From the NCBI GenBank assembly GCA_029891385.1, contig CM057233.1, positions 29,742,540 through 29,806,539 on the forward strand: a DNA stretch of 64,000 bases, written 5' to 3'. The translations under genes and the position numbers were made by a program. The notes below the pieces were generated by a model. The model saw only the letters and a program-made list of their open reading frames with translations. It was not told the DNA's origin and did not search any database. This DNA comes from Erythroxylum novogranatense (lineage: Eukaryota > Streptophyta > Magnoliopsida > Malpighiales > Erythroxylaceae). Position 1 is the stretch's first letter. Every line of letters begins with the position of its first letter. Shown here in pieces: positions 1-11,338 of the stretch.

Positions 1-2052
1 ATGCATGCCAATTCTCATTTTATGTCAGTGTTGTGACTGAGCATCAATATTATCCCGATTCGGGCACATTTCACAATAATCGCATTTTTGGCAAGTAGGA
101 GAGCCCTCAGGGTATGCACTACTGCCTGCTCACATTAGGGATAGGAGAGCCCTCTGGGTATGCACTATTCCCTTTTTGGCCTTAGGCCCTTTTCACTCAT
201 AATCGAGCTTAAAGCTCTGATCACTAATTGCTCCAGTCACAACTGTTAATTTACCGCTTTTAATCATGCCTAGCATGCACTCACACTCGCACAATCAATA
301 ACACAATTCAATCGATTCAATTGATCGTATTTAGAACACTTACTCATAATTCTATACACTGATTCACAATCACAAGGACTCACATTGTCAAACAATTTAC
401 ACAATCATAGCACATTTAACACACAAAGATTGAGGAACCAACTAGGTTACTCACCTGTAACTTCCGAGCTACTGCCTGGAAGTCCCAGCAATATCCGTGG
501 ACTGACGATCCAACGACACCTCTATAACAATTCAAACGAATTCTCATCACTATATGCTCAATCAAATAAATTCGATAATGCACATGTCTTAATTCAAAAT
601 TGTACGATGCATGATCATGATTTTCCAGCGCTCTAATCCAATTTCGCTATTTCTCGCTTCACAACCCAAAATTCACTATTCACTAGGTCAAATTCCTTCA
701 CTAAGTCCCCAAAGATAACTCCAATCGTCAAAACATAACTCTTAGGTTATACTAGGAACTGTAATTGACTCTCTCTCGATAATTTCGATCCCACTAATTA
801 AAATTTGAGCTCTCAATCTTTACCACAATTGTAGACCTCCTTCTCTAGATCATAACGAATTAAGAATCACTTCAATTGGAGGTCTACACTAAAAGTTACA
901 CCCCAAAAACCAACTTATTTCACTTCAGAAATTACCCCTCGTCGCGACGTGGGAAGGGACGCTTGTCGCGGCGAGGAAAAATGCTCGTCGCGACGAATAT
1001 CCACACGCTCGTCGCGGCGACTCGGCCCACTCGTCGTGTCGAACACGCACTGGCTCGTCGCGGCGAGGCCAGTTGCAGACGTCGCGACGTGCGAACGATC
1101 TTTGTCTTCTCCGATCGATTTTCATTCTTTCTCTCTCTCAAAACCATCATTAACTCACTCCAACTACCCAAACTAACACATTAAATACCATAAATGCAAC
1201 AACCAACAATAAATAACAACATTAAACTCGATAAACTTACCAAATCAAAGCTCAATCCGTAAACCCTAAAAACCTTCAAAAATTCCTCAAGCTCTAACAA
1301 TCACGGTGAACTCCTCAATCCAAGCCAACCATCATCATCTCCAAGATCTCTAGCAGTTCTTCAACCACAAAGAAAAGGGAAACAAACAAGATCTCCAAGG
1401 GAAGAGAATCACACAGTCGAAGGAAGGAGAAGAAGGAAGAGATTTAGGTTTTCAAAGCTTTTATAAAAGGAGATTTGAACTTAGAACTATATATAAAGGG
1501 TCAATTTAACCTAGAAATCATAGTCCTCAATTTCATTTAATCTCAGTCTCTAAATTTCACTGGCTCATCACAAAAGTTCCTAAACTCGCAAATCTAAATT
1601 TTCCAAGCCATTTTTCAGTCAATTTCGTAATCGGAATCTAAATCATCAGTCTCTAGGTCATTTTCCCGGTCCAGACACATAACTCTAAAAATTTCAGAAA
1701 AATTTCCATAATTTCTCAAAAATATAAAATACACGATCCCATACTCAAATTTAAATTTCCAAATCCCAAAAATTCAATTTTCACTATAACTCAACTATTC
1801 CACTCAATTATTCTTAGATTCTCAATCAAGCCACAATCTAACCTAATTATCTCAAGATTCACAATTCAACTCATAATCACAATTTAAATGCTGGAACAAT
1901 CATGAATGCATGTTACTATTAATGCATGTGCAATTAACTCATTTATCACTGATGCAGAGGCAAAATACACGTGCAGTTCAATTATGAATGCACCCAAAGC
2001 TATCACATCCAAATTATCGATATGCCCATCACATCAGTAACGGGATGTTACA
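1..2052 (-). repeat. Gypsy element A: partial 3' LTR
   Basis: Reverse complement matches most of the solo LTR at 43343-46104, including the flanks of its GC-rich repeat block. The LTR start on the minus strand is the TGTAACATCCCG terminus, read backwards at 2041-2052, and it abuts a polypurine tract. About 700 bp of LTR should lie outside the window to the left. A TATA-like stretch near 1488-1500 (minus strand) is the probable promoter. A short apparent reading frame at 385-636 is LTR sequence. Confidence 0.85.
938..1092. repeat. CpG-rich palindromic repeat block in gypsy LTR A
   Basis: Six copies of GTCGCG(A/G)CG plus one degenerate copy, spaced about 20-27 bp, inside otherwise AT-rich LTR sequence. 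The core CGTCGCGACG is a perfect palindrome. The block lies about 400 bp downstream of the LTR TATA-like box on the minus strand, so it would be in the transcribed leader. Reading frames predicted here on both strands are products of the repeat. Confidence 0.8.
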
Positions 2053-2065
2053 ATTCTCCCCTCCT
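2053..2065 (-). promoter_or_regulatory. Polypurine tract of gypsy A
   Basis: Minus strand reads AGGAGGGGAGAAT and then the LTR start TGTAACATCCCG. This is the expected plus-strand priming site directly upstream of a 3' LTR. Confidence 0.8.
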
Positions 2066-2081
2066 AAATAAAAATTTCATC

Positions 2082-3026
2082 CTAAAATGTCATACCTGGC
2101 TGGTCGAACAAATGAGGGTACTGCCTCCTCATGTGCTCCTCAGTCTCCCAAGTTGCTTCCTCTGATGAGTGGTTCTTCCATATGACTTTCACCAATGGAA
2201 TCACCCTACTCCTCAATTACTTGACCCGAGATCCGATAATCCGCACCGGCTCCTCAACATAACTCAGATCACTAGCTATCTCAATCTCTTGAGCCGGAAT
2301 CACATGAGTCGGGTCTGAGCGGTATCTCCGGAGCATACTCACATGAAACACATCGTGCAACTGGGACATCTCACTAGGCAAAGCCAATCTATAAGCCAAC
2401 GGTCCAATCCTCTCAGTAATCTCATACGGACCGATATACCGAGGACTCAACTTGCCCTTACGGCCAAATCTCAGCACTCCTCTCCAAGGTGACACTCGGA
2501 GGAATACTCTATCGCCCACACTGTACTCCATCTCACGCCGATCTTGATCCACATAACGCATCTATCCCGAGCGCTTGATGCGACTCCGAATAAATCTCAC
2601 TTTATCTACTGTATCCTGGATCAGCTCGGGACCCTCGAGCATCCTCATACCCTCTTCATCCCAGTAAAGAGGTGATCTACATGGTCTCCTATATAAGGCC
2701 TCATACGGTGCCATCCCAATACTTCTCTGGTACTGATTATTGTACGCAAACTCAACCAGAGCCAAGTACTGATCCCAAGCACCTCTGAACTCCATTACAC
2801 AAGCTCTCAACATATCCTCAAAAGTCTTGATCGTCCTCTCACTCTGCCCATCTGTCTGAAGATGAAATGCTGTACTAAGATTCAACCTCGAACCCAAAGC
2901 TAACTGCAGGCTCTTCCAGAATCTCGAAGTAAATCTGGGATCCATATCTGACACTATCGATACTGGGACCCCATGCAGTCGCACAATCTCTGCCACATAC
3001 TTCTGGGCCAACTGATCGAGAGTATT
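2082..3026 (-). pseudogene. Gypsy A pol: integrase C-terminal half with chromodomain-like tail
   Basis: Minus-strand reading, broken by two stops. The first part (3011-2562) has the integrase core motifs VSDMDPRF (catalytic Asp) and TDGQSERT (catalytic Glu), followed by the AYEALYRR-like block (APYEALYRRPCRSPLYW). The next part (2561-2217) holds the GDRVFLRVSPW / YIGPYEI module typical of plant gypsy integrases. After an in-frame TAA near 2217 the frame continues as a chromodomain-like tail (VKVIWKNH, EEATWETEE) to a TAG at 2082-2084. This resembles the chromovirus (Tekay/Del-type) arrangement. The integrase N-terminus, RT and gag are missing because a second gypsy LTR begins at 3027. Confidence 0.85.
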
Positions 3027-3695
3027 TGTAACATCCCACCCCCGACAGGAAGGGTAAAATAGTAAATTATCATAGGATGAGATTGATAGGGATTAATTAG
3101 TATGTGAACTTTATGGTTACTGTAAAGTATTGTTAAATGATTGTAATAACTGCAAATGTTTACTGTCTACTGTTTATTCCGCACGAATAAATGTTTTAAA
3201 ACAAAAAGTTTTTTTTTACTGAGTCCTACCGACTGATGTAACACCTCACTCCCACGTGACCCGAACCCGGATATTGTTTAAGATGCTTATGATAACCGTG
3301 GGTGAGGAGTGAAGAAGAAGAAGTGTGAACTTGAAGAATTAAGGAGTATTGATAGCTTGAACTTGTTTAAGGTGAGTATTGATGGTTGTTTTTATGCTTT
3401 TGGTAGTTAGAAGCATTCGTGGAGATCCTTTAAGCATTTATTTGATCATGAAAGTGGTAGGTTTGAATGGGTTTAATGCATGCTTGTGTGAGGAAAATGG
3501 ATAGAGTAGGTAAAGAATGTGAAAGTAAGGTTGTTAATGATGTTTATGATGTGTAATGAATGGAAATAAAGTATGGGAATTGTGTATATGTATGTTGCCA
3601 ACTTTTGTGTAAGTATACAACTAATTGTTGTGTTGAGTTTGTGGCTGAATTGGAGGTGTAAATGAATCATTGAGTGGAAAAGTGTATGGGACATG
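3027..3695 (+). repeat. Gypsy LTR B fragment (5' part), cut by copia C1
   Basis: Begins with TGTAACATCCCACCCCC directly after the broken integrase of element A. It aligns with the start of the minus-strand LTR at 59410-63782 (shared GGAAGGGTAAAAT and later blocks), but is shorter in the first 300 bp. A second terminus-like motif, TGTAACACCTCACTCCC, occurs at 3240; the same motif is at 59479. The copia element starts at 3696. Sequence after that element (15343 on) may be the rest of this LTR, but I could not align it firmly. Confidence 0.65.
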
Positions 3696-5567
3696 TGTAA
3701 GTGATAAGTCGACTTGTTCAAGGTCAGTACTGTTTATTTGTGCCCTAAAGGCAATCCCCTTTAGCGCGTTTTATTCAAAGTCGTGTGCAGACTTTATGAA
3801 TAAATAAAGAAAAGGCATTATTCATTAATTTGATATTCATAAACATTGTTTATGAATTGATTTGATCTTTAATCAAATTAATGAAGTCCATGATATATGA
3901 CATAGCATGAAGGAAATTATGATGTGATCATACTACTGAGATTCCTATCATGTGCAATTATGTCAGTATCTAAATTCTTCCTAGTCATAGGATTAATGAG
4001 ACTGGACATCATTAATCCGGATAGACTAGCACATGTCATATTCCTTGATTGGATCAAGCAGTGGATCTCAGAAACTGTAAATATGAGATATTTAGAATTG
4101 ACATGTGGATGCTTACTAGCGGTAGTAAGTTCATTGGATGACTGTCATGAGATCATCACATGGATATCTTATCTAAGTGTCGTTGATAATCTCATCATAG
4201 CAATGGTGCAAGTATCCTTAGACTTGAGGTACTCGAGGATATCTTGAATCTTGATCACTGCTTTGACTCCATTCCTTGTTGCCTTCGAGAGGTAACTCAT
4301 AGGGTGGTGCTTGAGTGCACTTGAGGTATTGAAGATAATTGAGTAGCCAATAAAGGATTCACCACTTACGGATTAGCGAAGAGATACCCATGACCTCTTG
4401 TCGGGATCATTACTAAGGCTGGTAAAGCATGTATGTCATGAAGAGTGTCTTCATTGACATATAAAGTAATGAGTTCCAGGACGAGAATTGATATCACTTG
4501 GGCTAGACTCAGTCTAGTGAGAGTTGACACTTTGACCATACTCATAACCAAGTGGGGTATAGGATAGTGAAAGGACGAATTGCACGGTAATTGTCTATGG
4601 AAGGGTTTGTGATCCGGTTCGTGATGAATACATCAAACCGATTACTTTCCGGTCAATTGGGGGTCATGATGTGTTGCTAGATACCGCTCATGACTTGCTC
4701 AGATTAATTGTTAATCTAAGTGGCCAACATAACCGGGAACCTAAAGGGTCACACGCATAAGAGTGTTTCAAAGAATCTGTAAAATAGTAATTGGACAGAG
4801 TTCCAATTATGGAGAGCATTAGGATTAAATGGATCCCAATGGGATTGGAATATGTCCCGATGAGATCGCGACATCAATATTGCTAAGAAAGATTTAGAGT
4901 CTGTTTCAAAGATGGGGGCCCGATAGGCCGGTAGGACCGACCCCAGTGTGACTGGACTACTTCAGCAATATATATACATATATATATATATGATTAATTA
5001 ATTAAATAATTAATATATATATATATATATATATATGCTTGTCACGTGGATGGGAGGAGAGGAAGCATGCAAGCTTCCTTTAAGATGCCTAGTCATCACT
5101 TTTCATGATAACTAAAAGACAAAAATTGAAAGCATAAAAGATGATGGTCGTAGCTTATGGTATAAGCTAGAAGAAAAAGAGTTTTTCTTTGGTCTTTGGT
5201 GAAGAGCATGATCGTGGATTGCAAAGAAGAGAAAGGTTTTTGAGAAAAACCTATTTCTTCATCTTCTCCATTGATTCTTCATCTTCTCCTCCAAGGATTT
5301 CATCCTCCTTCAACGTTTCCTTCAGCTCTCCAGGACAGAGGTAGGGTCTAGCAGCCTTTAATCTGTTCTAGCTATTCCCGGGTCAAAGGGGTTTGACCGG
5401 TTAGATTCGATCTGCGTGGATCACCTTTAGAGATAGTCTCTTTTGGCTATTTAGGTTGATGTCTTCATACCGATACCTGGATCCTGGGATTCGGGAAAGT
5501 CCTGGGAACAAAAATTTTTGTTTTCCGCTTCCGGTACATATGATGTACCTCCCGGGATTTTCCTACA
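3696..5567 (+). repeat. 5' LTR of copia C1
   Basis: 1872 bp, TGTA...TACA ends. Repeated as 11339-12297 plus 14410-15342. Holds the palindrome AAGTCGACTT at 3706-3715 and a TA-rich stretch at 4970-5035 with AATTAATTAATT-type palindromes. An open stretch around 3924-4247 recurs in the 3' LTR and is not a gene. Confidence 0.85.
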
Positions 5568-5568
5568 G

Positions 5569-5580
5569 TGGTATCAGAGA
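5569..5580 (+). promoter_or_regulatory. Primer-binding site of copia C1 (initiator tRNA-Met type)
   Basis: TGGTATCAGAGA, one base after the LTR end. It differs by one base from the usual plant copia site TGGTATCAGAGC. Confidence 0.85.
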
Positions 5581-6689
5581 GTCTGGTATCCCGTATGAAG
5601 CTAAAACCTAAGCGAGATCAGAAACCCTAATGGAATTTTCTGTTGATGCATGCTATCTGTTCAATTTTCGAATGTATATTGTGATATGTTTTTCGAAATT
5701 TTTCTGCCCAGGATTGTTCATAACATGTTATAGAATATGTTTATGAATTTTCAGAATTTATTGATTTGATTTGATATAGTTTTGCTAATTAATTCCCTAA
5801 GGTTACAGATGCTGTTTTGTGAAACGATTCTGGAACAGGCATGAGTATAAAATCCATAATAAATTCTAGAAAAATGGTTTTTGGGATTTTCCTTCACCTA
5901 CATGTCTCTAAGATGTTGGTGAATGTCTGTGAGCATGGAAATTGAATTTCAAGGTGATTGGATATTTATTCACGAATTTATTCTATGCTGTTGGGAATTG
6001 CTGTGCTGATGAACACAGATTTTGAATCGGTTTTGTTATTTAGGTTGACTGAGTTTTTGATGTCCTAAAATCCTGAAACAATTCATGTAGCATTTTCTGA
6101 ACATTTAGTAACCTATATAATTTTCTCATGATTTATTGAAATTGTTTCATTGATCATTTCAAGCAATGTACAAAACTGGACAGTTTTGTGAAAATTGTTG
6201 GGACTGTTTTGCTTGGCTTGATTGAGTGTGCTTTTTCAGTTCCAATGCCTTGCACCATTTTTAATGTGATTAAAAATGTGTTATCTTGATGTAGTATAAT
6301 TTCCAAACTGAATTGCTTGAAGTTGTTTATCCTATAATTTTCGGATGCCTAATTGATCACATTAGCGTCTCGTTAGTATATTGCATTATCTTGTTTGTTT
6401 TGACCGTCATATTTTTTATGGCATGTGCTGAAGTAAATTTGATAATGTATGTGCTAGCTAGAGATGCTTAGGATGATGATTTGGGTGTTCCTAAATTATT
6501 TGGAAATTAATGAGTTTTGACTCATTTCAAGTTTTTCATATAGTTTGACTATTTAAGGCATTCATGACTCGATGAAGTGTTCATTGAGGCATCAATTCTG
6601 AATATTACCCTAGGTATGATGGTGTTGAGAATTGGAATTGTATTGATTGAGGAATTAGCGATTAGAGATTTTAGCAAATTTCCCTGGAT

Positions 6690-6861
6690 AAGTCGACTTG
6701 TATATGGAATAAGTCGACTTGTTCAAGATCTCAGTATAAGTCGACTTGTAGCACCTTGTAAGTCGACTTGTACACGGGCAGTGAAATAAGTCGACTTGTG
6801 TCATACAAGTCGACTTGTGTGGGCAAGCATAAGGCGACTTGCATTTGATGAAAGTCGACTT
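6690..6861. repeat. Array of AAGTCGACTT palindromes
   Basis: Seven exact copies of the 10 bp perfect palindrome AAGTCGACTT (6690, 6711, 6738, 6760, 6788, 6807, 6852) plus one variant AAGGCGACTT (6831). All are followed by G, most by GT, at irregular 19-28 bp spacing. The same 10-mer occurs 10 bp into the 5' LTR of the same element (3706). Spacers are unrelated to each other and too short for a CRISPR array. Confidence 0.85.
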
Positions 6862-7059
6862 GTGGCATCTCTTCAGTTGGATGATGGATGATTATAAGGA
6901 TTGATTCAATTAGATTGATGAAACCTAAATCATTCCATATAGTCTGGCGACTATGATCCTTGACTTGGAGTCTAGAGTTTCTAAATCCCTCCTCTGAATA
7001 TGAAAACTAACGCCTTCCATTAATATGGTAAGAACCAGAGTTCTTATAGGGATGGGTTG

Positions 7060-7442
7060 TTGGGTAAACCCAAGCTCGCTCTATACGAATATGTTCGAAC
7101 CATGAAAATAAGATTTTCAGATTAATGGGTCGGTTTTCACTAGAAGCGTTAGTTTGTTGAGTAAACTCAAGGTCGGCGTGGATGAGGCGAAATTGGGTAG
7201 CATACATTAGATATATGCGCATCAAAGAGTTGATACCCAATGTAAGTGCACACATCAACAAGTTGATAGCACTGATCGATAGTTGTGTCTAAGATGTAAT
7301 TGGTATATCTGATACCTCCCGAGACTTAAGGTGGCTTGTTGGGTAAACCCAAGGTCATTCTTAATGTCGGTTATCGATGATACAATTGGTATGACCGATA
7401 CCTACCGATTGACCTAAGTTGTGGCTTGTTGGGTAAACCCAA
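7060..7442. repeat. Four inverted repeats TTGGGT-AA-ACCCAA in copia leader
   Basis: Copies at 7060-7073, 7339-7352 and 7429-7442 are TTGGGTAAACCCAA. The copy at 7157-7170 is TTGAGTAAACTCAA, with changes in both arms that keep the pairing. The last two copies lie in a roughly 90 bp tandem duplication (about 7300-7460). Confidence 0.8.
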
Positions 7443-7629
7443 GGTCACTCTTAGCAATGTCGGATATCGACCCACTAGGACATTATGTCACATCGTTTCT
7501 TTGGATTCGTAAAGAGGGTCATGGATTCTAGGAAACTAGTGGGAGCCATATGCATATCATGCAAGTCCTTATGATCATGCAGGCATATCTATTCTATCAT
7601 TCCTTCTCTCTATCGCGCTAGGTTGATTG

Positions 7630-8390
7630 AAGAAGTCTTTCAGTGTGAATTTATGCTCTCCTTTGTGGACCGATTTTCTTGATTGGCTAAGGACTCTAAG
7701 AATTGTTCTCAGATCTGAGGAACTGGGATACGTCCTAGATGTTCCACTTCCAGATGCACCTGCTGTCGATGCTTCTGATGGGGATCAGAAAGCATATCGT
7801 AAGCATCTAAAGGACAGTGATATGGATACTTGATTTATGCTTGCCTTGATGTCACCAGAGCTGCAGCAGCAGCACGAGTCCATGGATGCTCACACTATAG
7901 TATTTCATCTTAGGGAGCGGTTTGATGAGTAAGCTCGGTCTGAAAGGTTCGAGACCTCAAGGCTTCTCTTCACTACAAAGATGGCTCCAGGGACAACTGC
8001 TGTGCAGTATACCCTGAGGATGAATGCCTATATTGAGAGATTGGATGTCTTAGGATTTGTAATGGATTATGAGTTAAGTAGAGACTTAATTCTAGTTGGA
8101 TTGTCTGATGGTTATTCACAGTTTGTGATAAACTATCGGATAAACCAAATATCCACAACAATTCTTGAGCTGATCAATCTGCTCATGACAGCTGGACAGG
8201 CTATCAAGAGAGATAGCAAGTGCTAATGGTGGATGCTTCTTCTTCTAGTTCAAAGAAGAAAAAGGCCAAGAAACCAAATGGAAGTGCCATCAAGGAAAAA
8301 CCAAAGATTCAGCCCCAAAAGGATTTTGCTTTCATTGTGGCAAGTCTAGCCACTAGAGGCGAAACTGTAAAATCTATCTGGAGTCCTTGA
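7630..8390 (+). pseudogene. Copia C1 gag (UBN2-type) with zinc knuckle
   Basis: Reads as a retroviral-like nucleocapsid precursor in pieces: 7627-7833 (DFLDWLRTLRIVLRSEELGY, typical N-terminal gag), then a TGA, then 7981-8226 (YTLRMNAYIERL, LILVGLSDGY). A CX2CX4HX4C zinc knuckle (CFHCGK...H...C) is readable at 8324-8371 but has a stop directly after its His. Gag would package element RNA into particles; here several stops make it non-functional. Confidence 0.75.
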
Positions 8391-8985
8391 AGCAGAAGAA
8401 GGCATCGATGCCTCTACTTCTTCAAATATGTTTGTCATTGAGGTTAATACTATTCTGATCCAAACATATCGGTCTTTGATACGGTTGTGGCTCACATATG
8501 AAATGATATGCAGGCCTCGGGGACGATGAAAGCTCATAAAAGGAGAACTAGACCTTTGTGTAGGTAATGGAGCAAGAGTTGCTACATTAGCCGTAGGCAC
8601 TTATGTCTTGTTACTCCCTACTGGGCTTGTATTCAAATTGGATGATTGACATTTTGTACTGTTTTAAACAAAGAACATATTGTATGTTTTATGTTTAATT
8701 AGATTTGGTTTCCATTGGACTTTTAGTAGCAATGGTTGTTATATTAGTTGCAATGGAATGCTCTATGGTACTCGTACATTATGCAATGGAATTGACATAT
8801 GAGATATGTCATATCCAATTATGAATGTCAATGACGCGGAAAGACATAATCGAGATAATTTAAAATCAACTTACTTATGGCATTGTCGAACGGCCATATA
8901 AATGAGACACGCATCGCTAAGCTCCATAAGAGTGGATGTTTAGGGTCATTTGATTATGAATCATATGACACATGCGAATCTTGTT
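8391..8985 (+). pseudogene. Copia C1 protease and GAG-pre-integrase relic
   Basis: After the zinc knuckle an open stretch includes SNMFVIEVNTI. The copia protease motif region is recognisable at about 8478-8500 (GCGSH readable), but the catalytic Asp-Thr-Gly is disrupted by a one-base loss just upstream of the Gly. The following GELDLCVGNGARVATLAVG block (about 8546-8605) is the usual segment between protease and integrase. Several stops follow. Not functional as it stands. Confidence 0.6.
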
Positions 8986-9915
8986 TATTAGGCAAGATGA
9001 CTAAGTTATCCTTTAAAGGAAAGGGTGAGCAGTGAATGGAATATTAGACCTAATACATTCGGATGTATGTGGTCCGATGTCCATCCATGCGAAGTGGTTG
9101 TTTTACTTCAAATACTTTTATCGGTGATTATTCACGATATAGGTATCAGATGTCGATGAGATACAAATCAAGCATTTGAATAGTTCAAATAATTCGAAAT
9201 GAAGTAGAAAACTAACTTGGTAAAAGTATGAATACATTACGATCGATCGTAGTGGAAAATGCTTAGACCAATAGTTTTTGATTATCTCAGAGATAATGGG
9301 ATTTTATCTCAGTATACTCCACCTTACACGCCGCAAAGACAATGGTGTGGTTGAAAGGAGAAATCGAACCTTGTTAGACATGGTGCGATTGATGATAGGT
9401 TTTGCATTTTGGGAATATGCGCTTTCGAGGCATTTGTTTACTTGCTAAGCAGAGTTCCATTAAAGACGGTTGTGGTTACTCCATATGGAGATATGGACTA
9501 ACTGAAAGCTCTATCTTTCTCATCTGAAAGTTTGGGATTGTCCTGCTTACGTGAAGCGGACACAGTCAGATTAGCTTGATGCAAAGTCTGACAAGTGTTT
9601 GTTCGTAGGATATCGTGGAATATCAATTCTACCTTCTGCCGAGGAACAAAAGTTGTTTGTTTCAAGCATGTTGTTTTCTTAAAGAAAGAGTTTCTTTTAC
9701 AAGAGGACAGTGGGAGCAAAGTTGAACTTGGAGAAGTTCAAGATTCTCGAACAAACATAGATCAATTGCCTGAACCTGAAACTGTCACTCATATAGATGA
9801 GGTAACAGTTCAACCTTCTACTACACACGAATTTTGTAGGTTAAGTAGGATACGCACTGTTCCCGAGAGATATGAATTTCTCGTAAGTGAACAGAATGAC
9901 GTATTGCTCATATGA
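8986..9915 (+). pseudogene. Copia C1 integrase
   Basis: The nucleotide sequence parallels the better-kept copy at 12298-13200: LDLIHSDVCGP-type start (about 9045), catalytic-core region around 9230-9370 and NGVVERRNRT-like block at about 9340-9375. The open frame 9595-9915 is the integrase C-terminus and linker to RT. Frameshifts and lost motif residues make it inactive. Confidence 0.7.
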
Positions 9916-9939
9916 GATGATGCGCCTACTACTATGAGC

Positions 9940-10700
9940 GAGTTACAAAAGTTCGAGTGCGGAACATGGCTTTGTGCCATGAAATCAAATAGATTCCATG
10001 TATGAAAACCAAGTATGGACTTTGGTTGTTACACTGAAGGATAAAACCCACGAGGGTGCAAAGGAGTTTTCGAAGAAAACTAACATGGATGGTAATTTGA
10101 TTACCTATAAAGCAATGCTTCGGTTAAAGGATTTAAATCACGAGATAAAGAGTTGACTATGACGAGACCTTGACCCGTAGCAATGCTTAAATCCATTAGG
10201 ATACTCCTAGCCATTGCCACTCATTATGATTATGAGATATGGCAAATGGATGTGAAGACGACTTTCACGAGAGGAAATCTACCCGAGGATGTGTATGACA
10301 CAACCTGAGGGCTTCACTTCCATCGATGGCGAAAAGGTATGCAAGCTTCAGAAATCCATGTTTGGATTGAAGCAAGCATCCAGGAGTTGGATTATCCGTT
10401 TTGATGAGTCAATCAAAGAGTTTGATTTCTCACAAAATCCGGATGATTATTGTGTGTATAAGAAGGTTAATGGGACTGCAATCGTATTCCTTGTGTTGTA
10501 TGTAGATGACATACTGTTACTAGGAAACGATGTCTCTATGCTGCAATCAGTTAAAATTTGGTTGTCCAATCAATTTGCGATAAAAGACCTTGGTGAAGCA
10601 ACTTATATCCTAGGGATATAGATTTATAGAGATAAATCAAAAGGTTGCTTGGTCTTACACAATCATCGTACATAGATGAGATGCTAAAGAGGTTTAGCAT
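9940..10700 (+). pseudogene. Copia C1 reverse transcriptase
   Basis: Best frame 10289-10621 carries KLQKSMFGLKQASRSW and the catalytic YVDDILLLGN (about 10498-10527). The upstream segment with the first catalytic Asp (QMDVKT, about 10240-10262) is in another frame, so there is at least one frameshift. A stop follows YILGI at 10619-10621. Compare with the intact RT frame at 13259-14065. Confidence 0.8.
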
Positions 10701-11290
10701 GGAACAATGCTATGTACGAGGCCCGATGTATCGTATGCTCTAAGTGTTACGAGCGGATACCAATCGGATCTGGTGAGGTCCTTTGGGTGGTTGTCAAGAA
10801 TATCCTCAAGTACTTGCGAAGCACTAAGGATGTTTTCTTGATCTATGGAGATGGAAATCTCAAGTGAGCGGCATTCGGATGCAAGTGTTTAATCGATAAG
10901 GATGATTACGAATCACAATCGGGTTATATACATTCACACTTGAATAGCGTGGCGGTCGATTGGAAAAGTTCCAAACAAGAGAGGGTGCGATTCATCAACC
11001 GAGGCGAGTACATTGCCGCGTGAGATCATGAAAGAAGCGGTTTGGATCGAAGTTCATTCTTGAACTTGATCGGTCCCTACCGTGATGGGCCCATAGGATT
11101 GTATTGTGATACAATGGGGCTAGTGCGAGCAAAGGAATCAAGGTCTTATCAACGATCCGAACTCGTGCTCGCCGATTCGGAGATCATTAGTCGAGATGAT
11201 ATCCCGATAGAGAGAATTCCACGAGCAAAGTGTTCTTTGTTCGTTGACAAAGCCATTGTCACGGAGAATTGTTATTCTCATGGACTCGCT
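10701..11290 (+). pseudogene. Copia C1 RNase H and pol C-terminus
   Basis: Parallels 14066-14409 and beyond: the CTRPDV-like, KNILKYLR-like and WKSSKQE-like blocks are recognisable (10700-10985), then a terminal segment with IERIPRA (11200-11225). Multiple small indels; many CAG/CTG positions expected from the family appear as CG. Confidence 0.65.
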
Positions 11291-11326
11291 TATGGTATTA
11301 GATACTAAGGAGATTGGCTTTAGGTC

Positions 11327-11338
11327 AAGTGGGAGATT
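11327..11338 (+). promoter_or_regulatory. Polypurine tract of copia C1
   Basis: AAGTGGGAGATT directly before the 3' LTR start TGTAAGTG. This is the common plant copia form. Confidence 0.8.

Larger units (their letters stand above)
5581..7625 (+). other. Untranslated leader of copia C1
   Basis: About 2 kb between primer-binding site and gag with no convincing coding sequence. AT-rich in its first 1.1 kb. It then carries two groups of inverted repeats (6690-6861 and 7060-7442) that are listed separately. A 70-codon open frame at 6577-6789 runs through the palindromes and is judged non-coding. Confidence 0.6.

Noticed and set aside
876..1184. Overlapping open frames on both strands
   Set aside because: They exist only because of the repeated CGTCGCGACG motifs; the region is LTR sequence.
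6690..6861. Possible CRISPR array
   Set aside because: Repeats are 10 bp with 9-18 bp spacers, in a plant retrotransposon leader and without cas genes.
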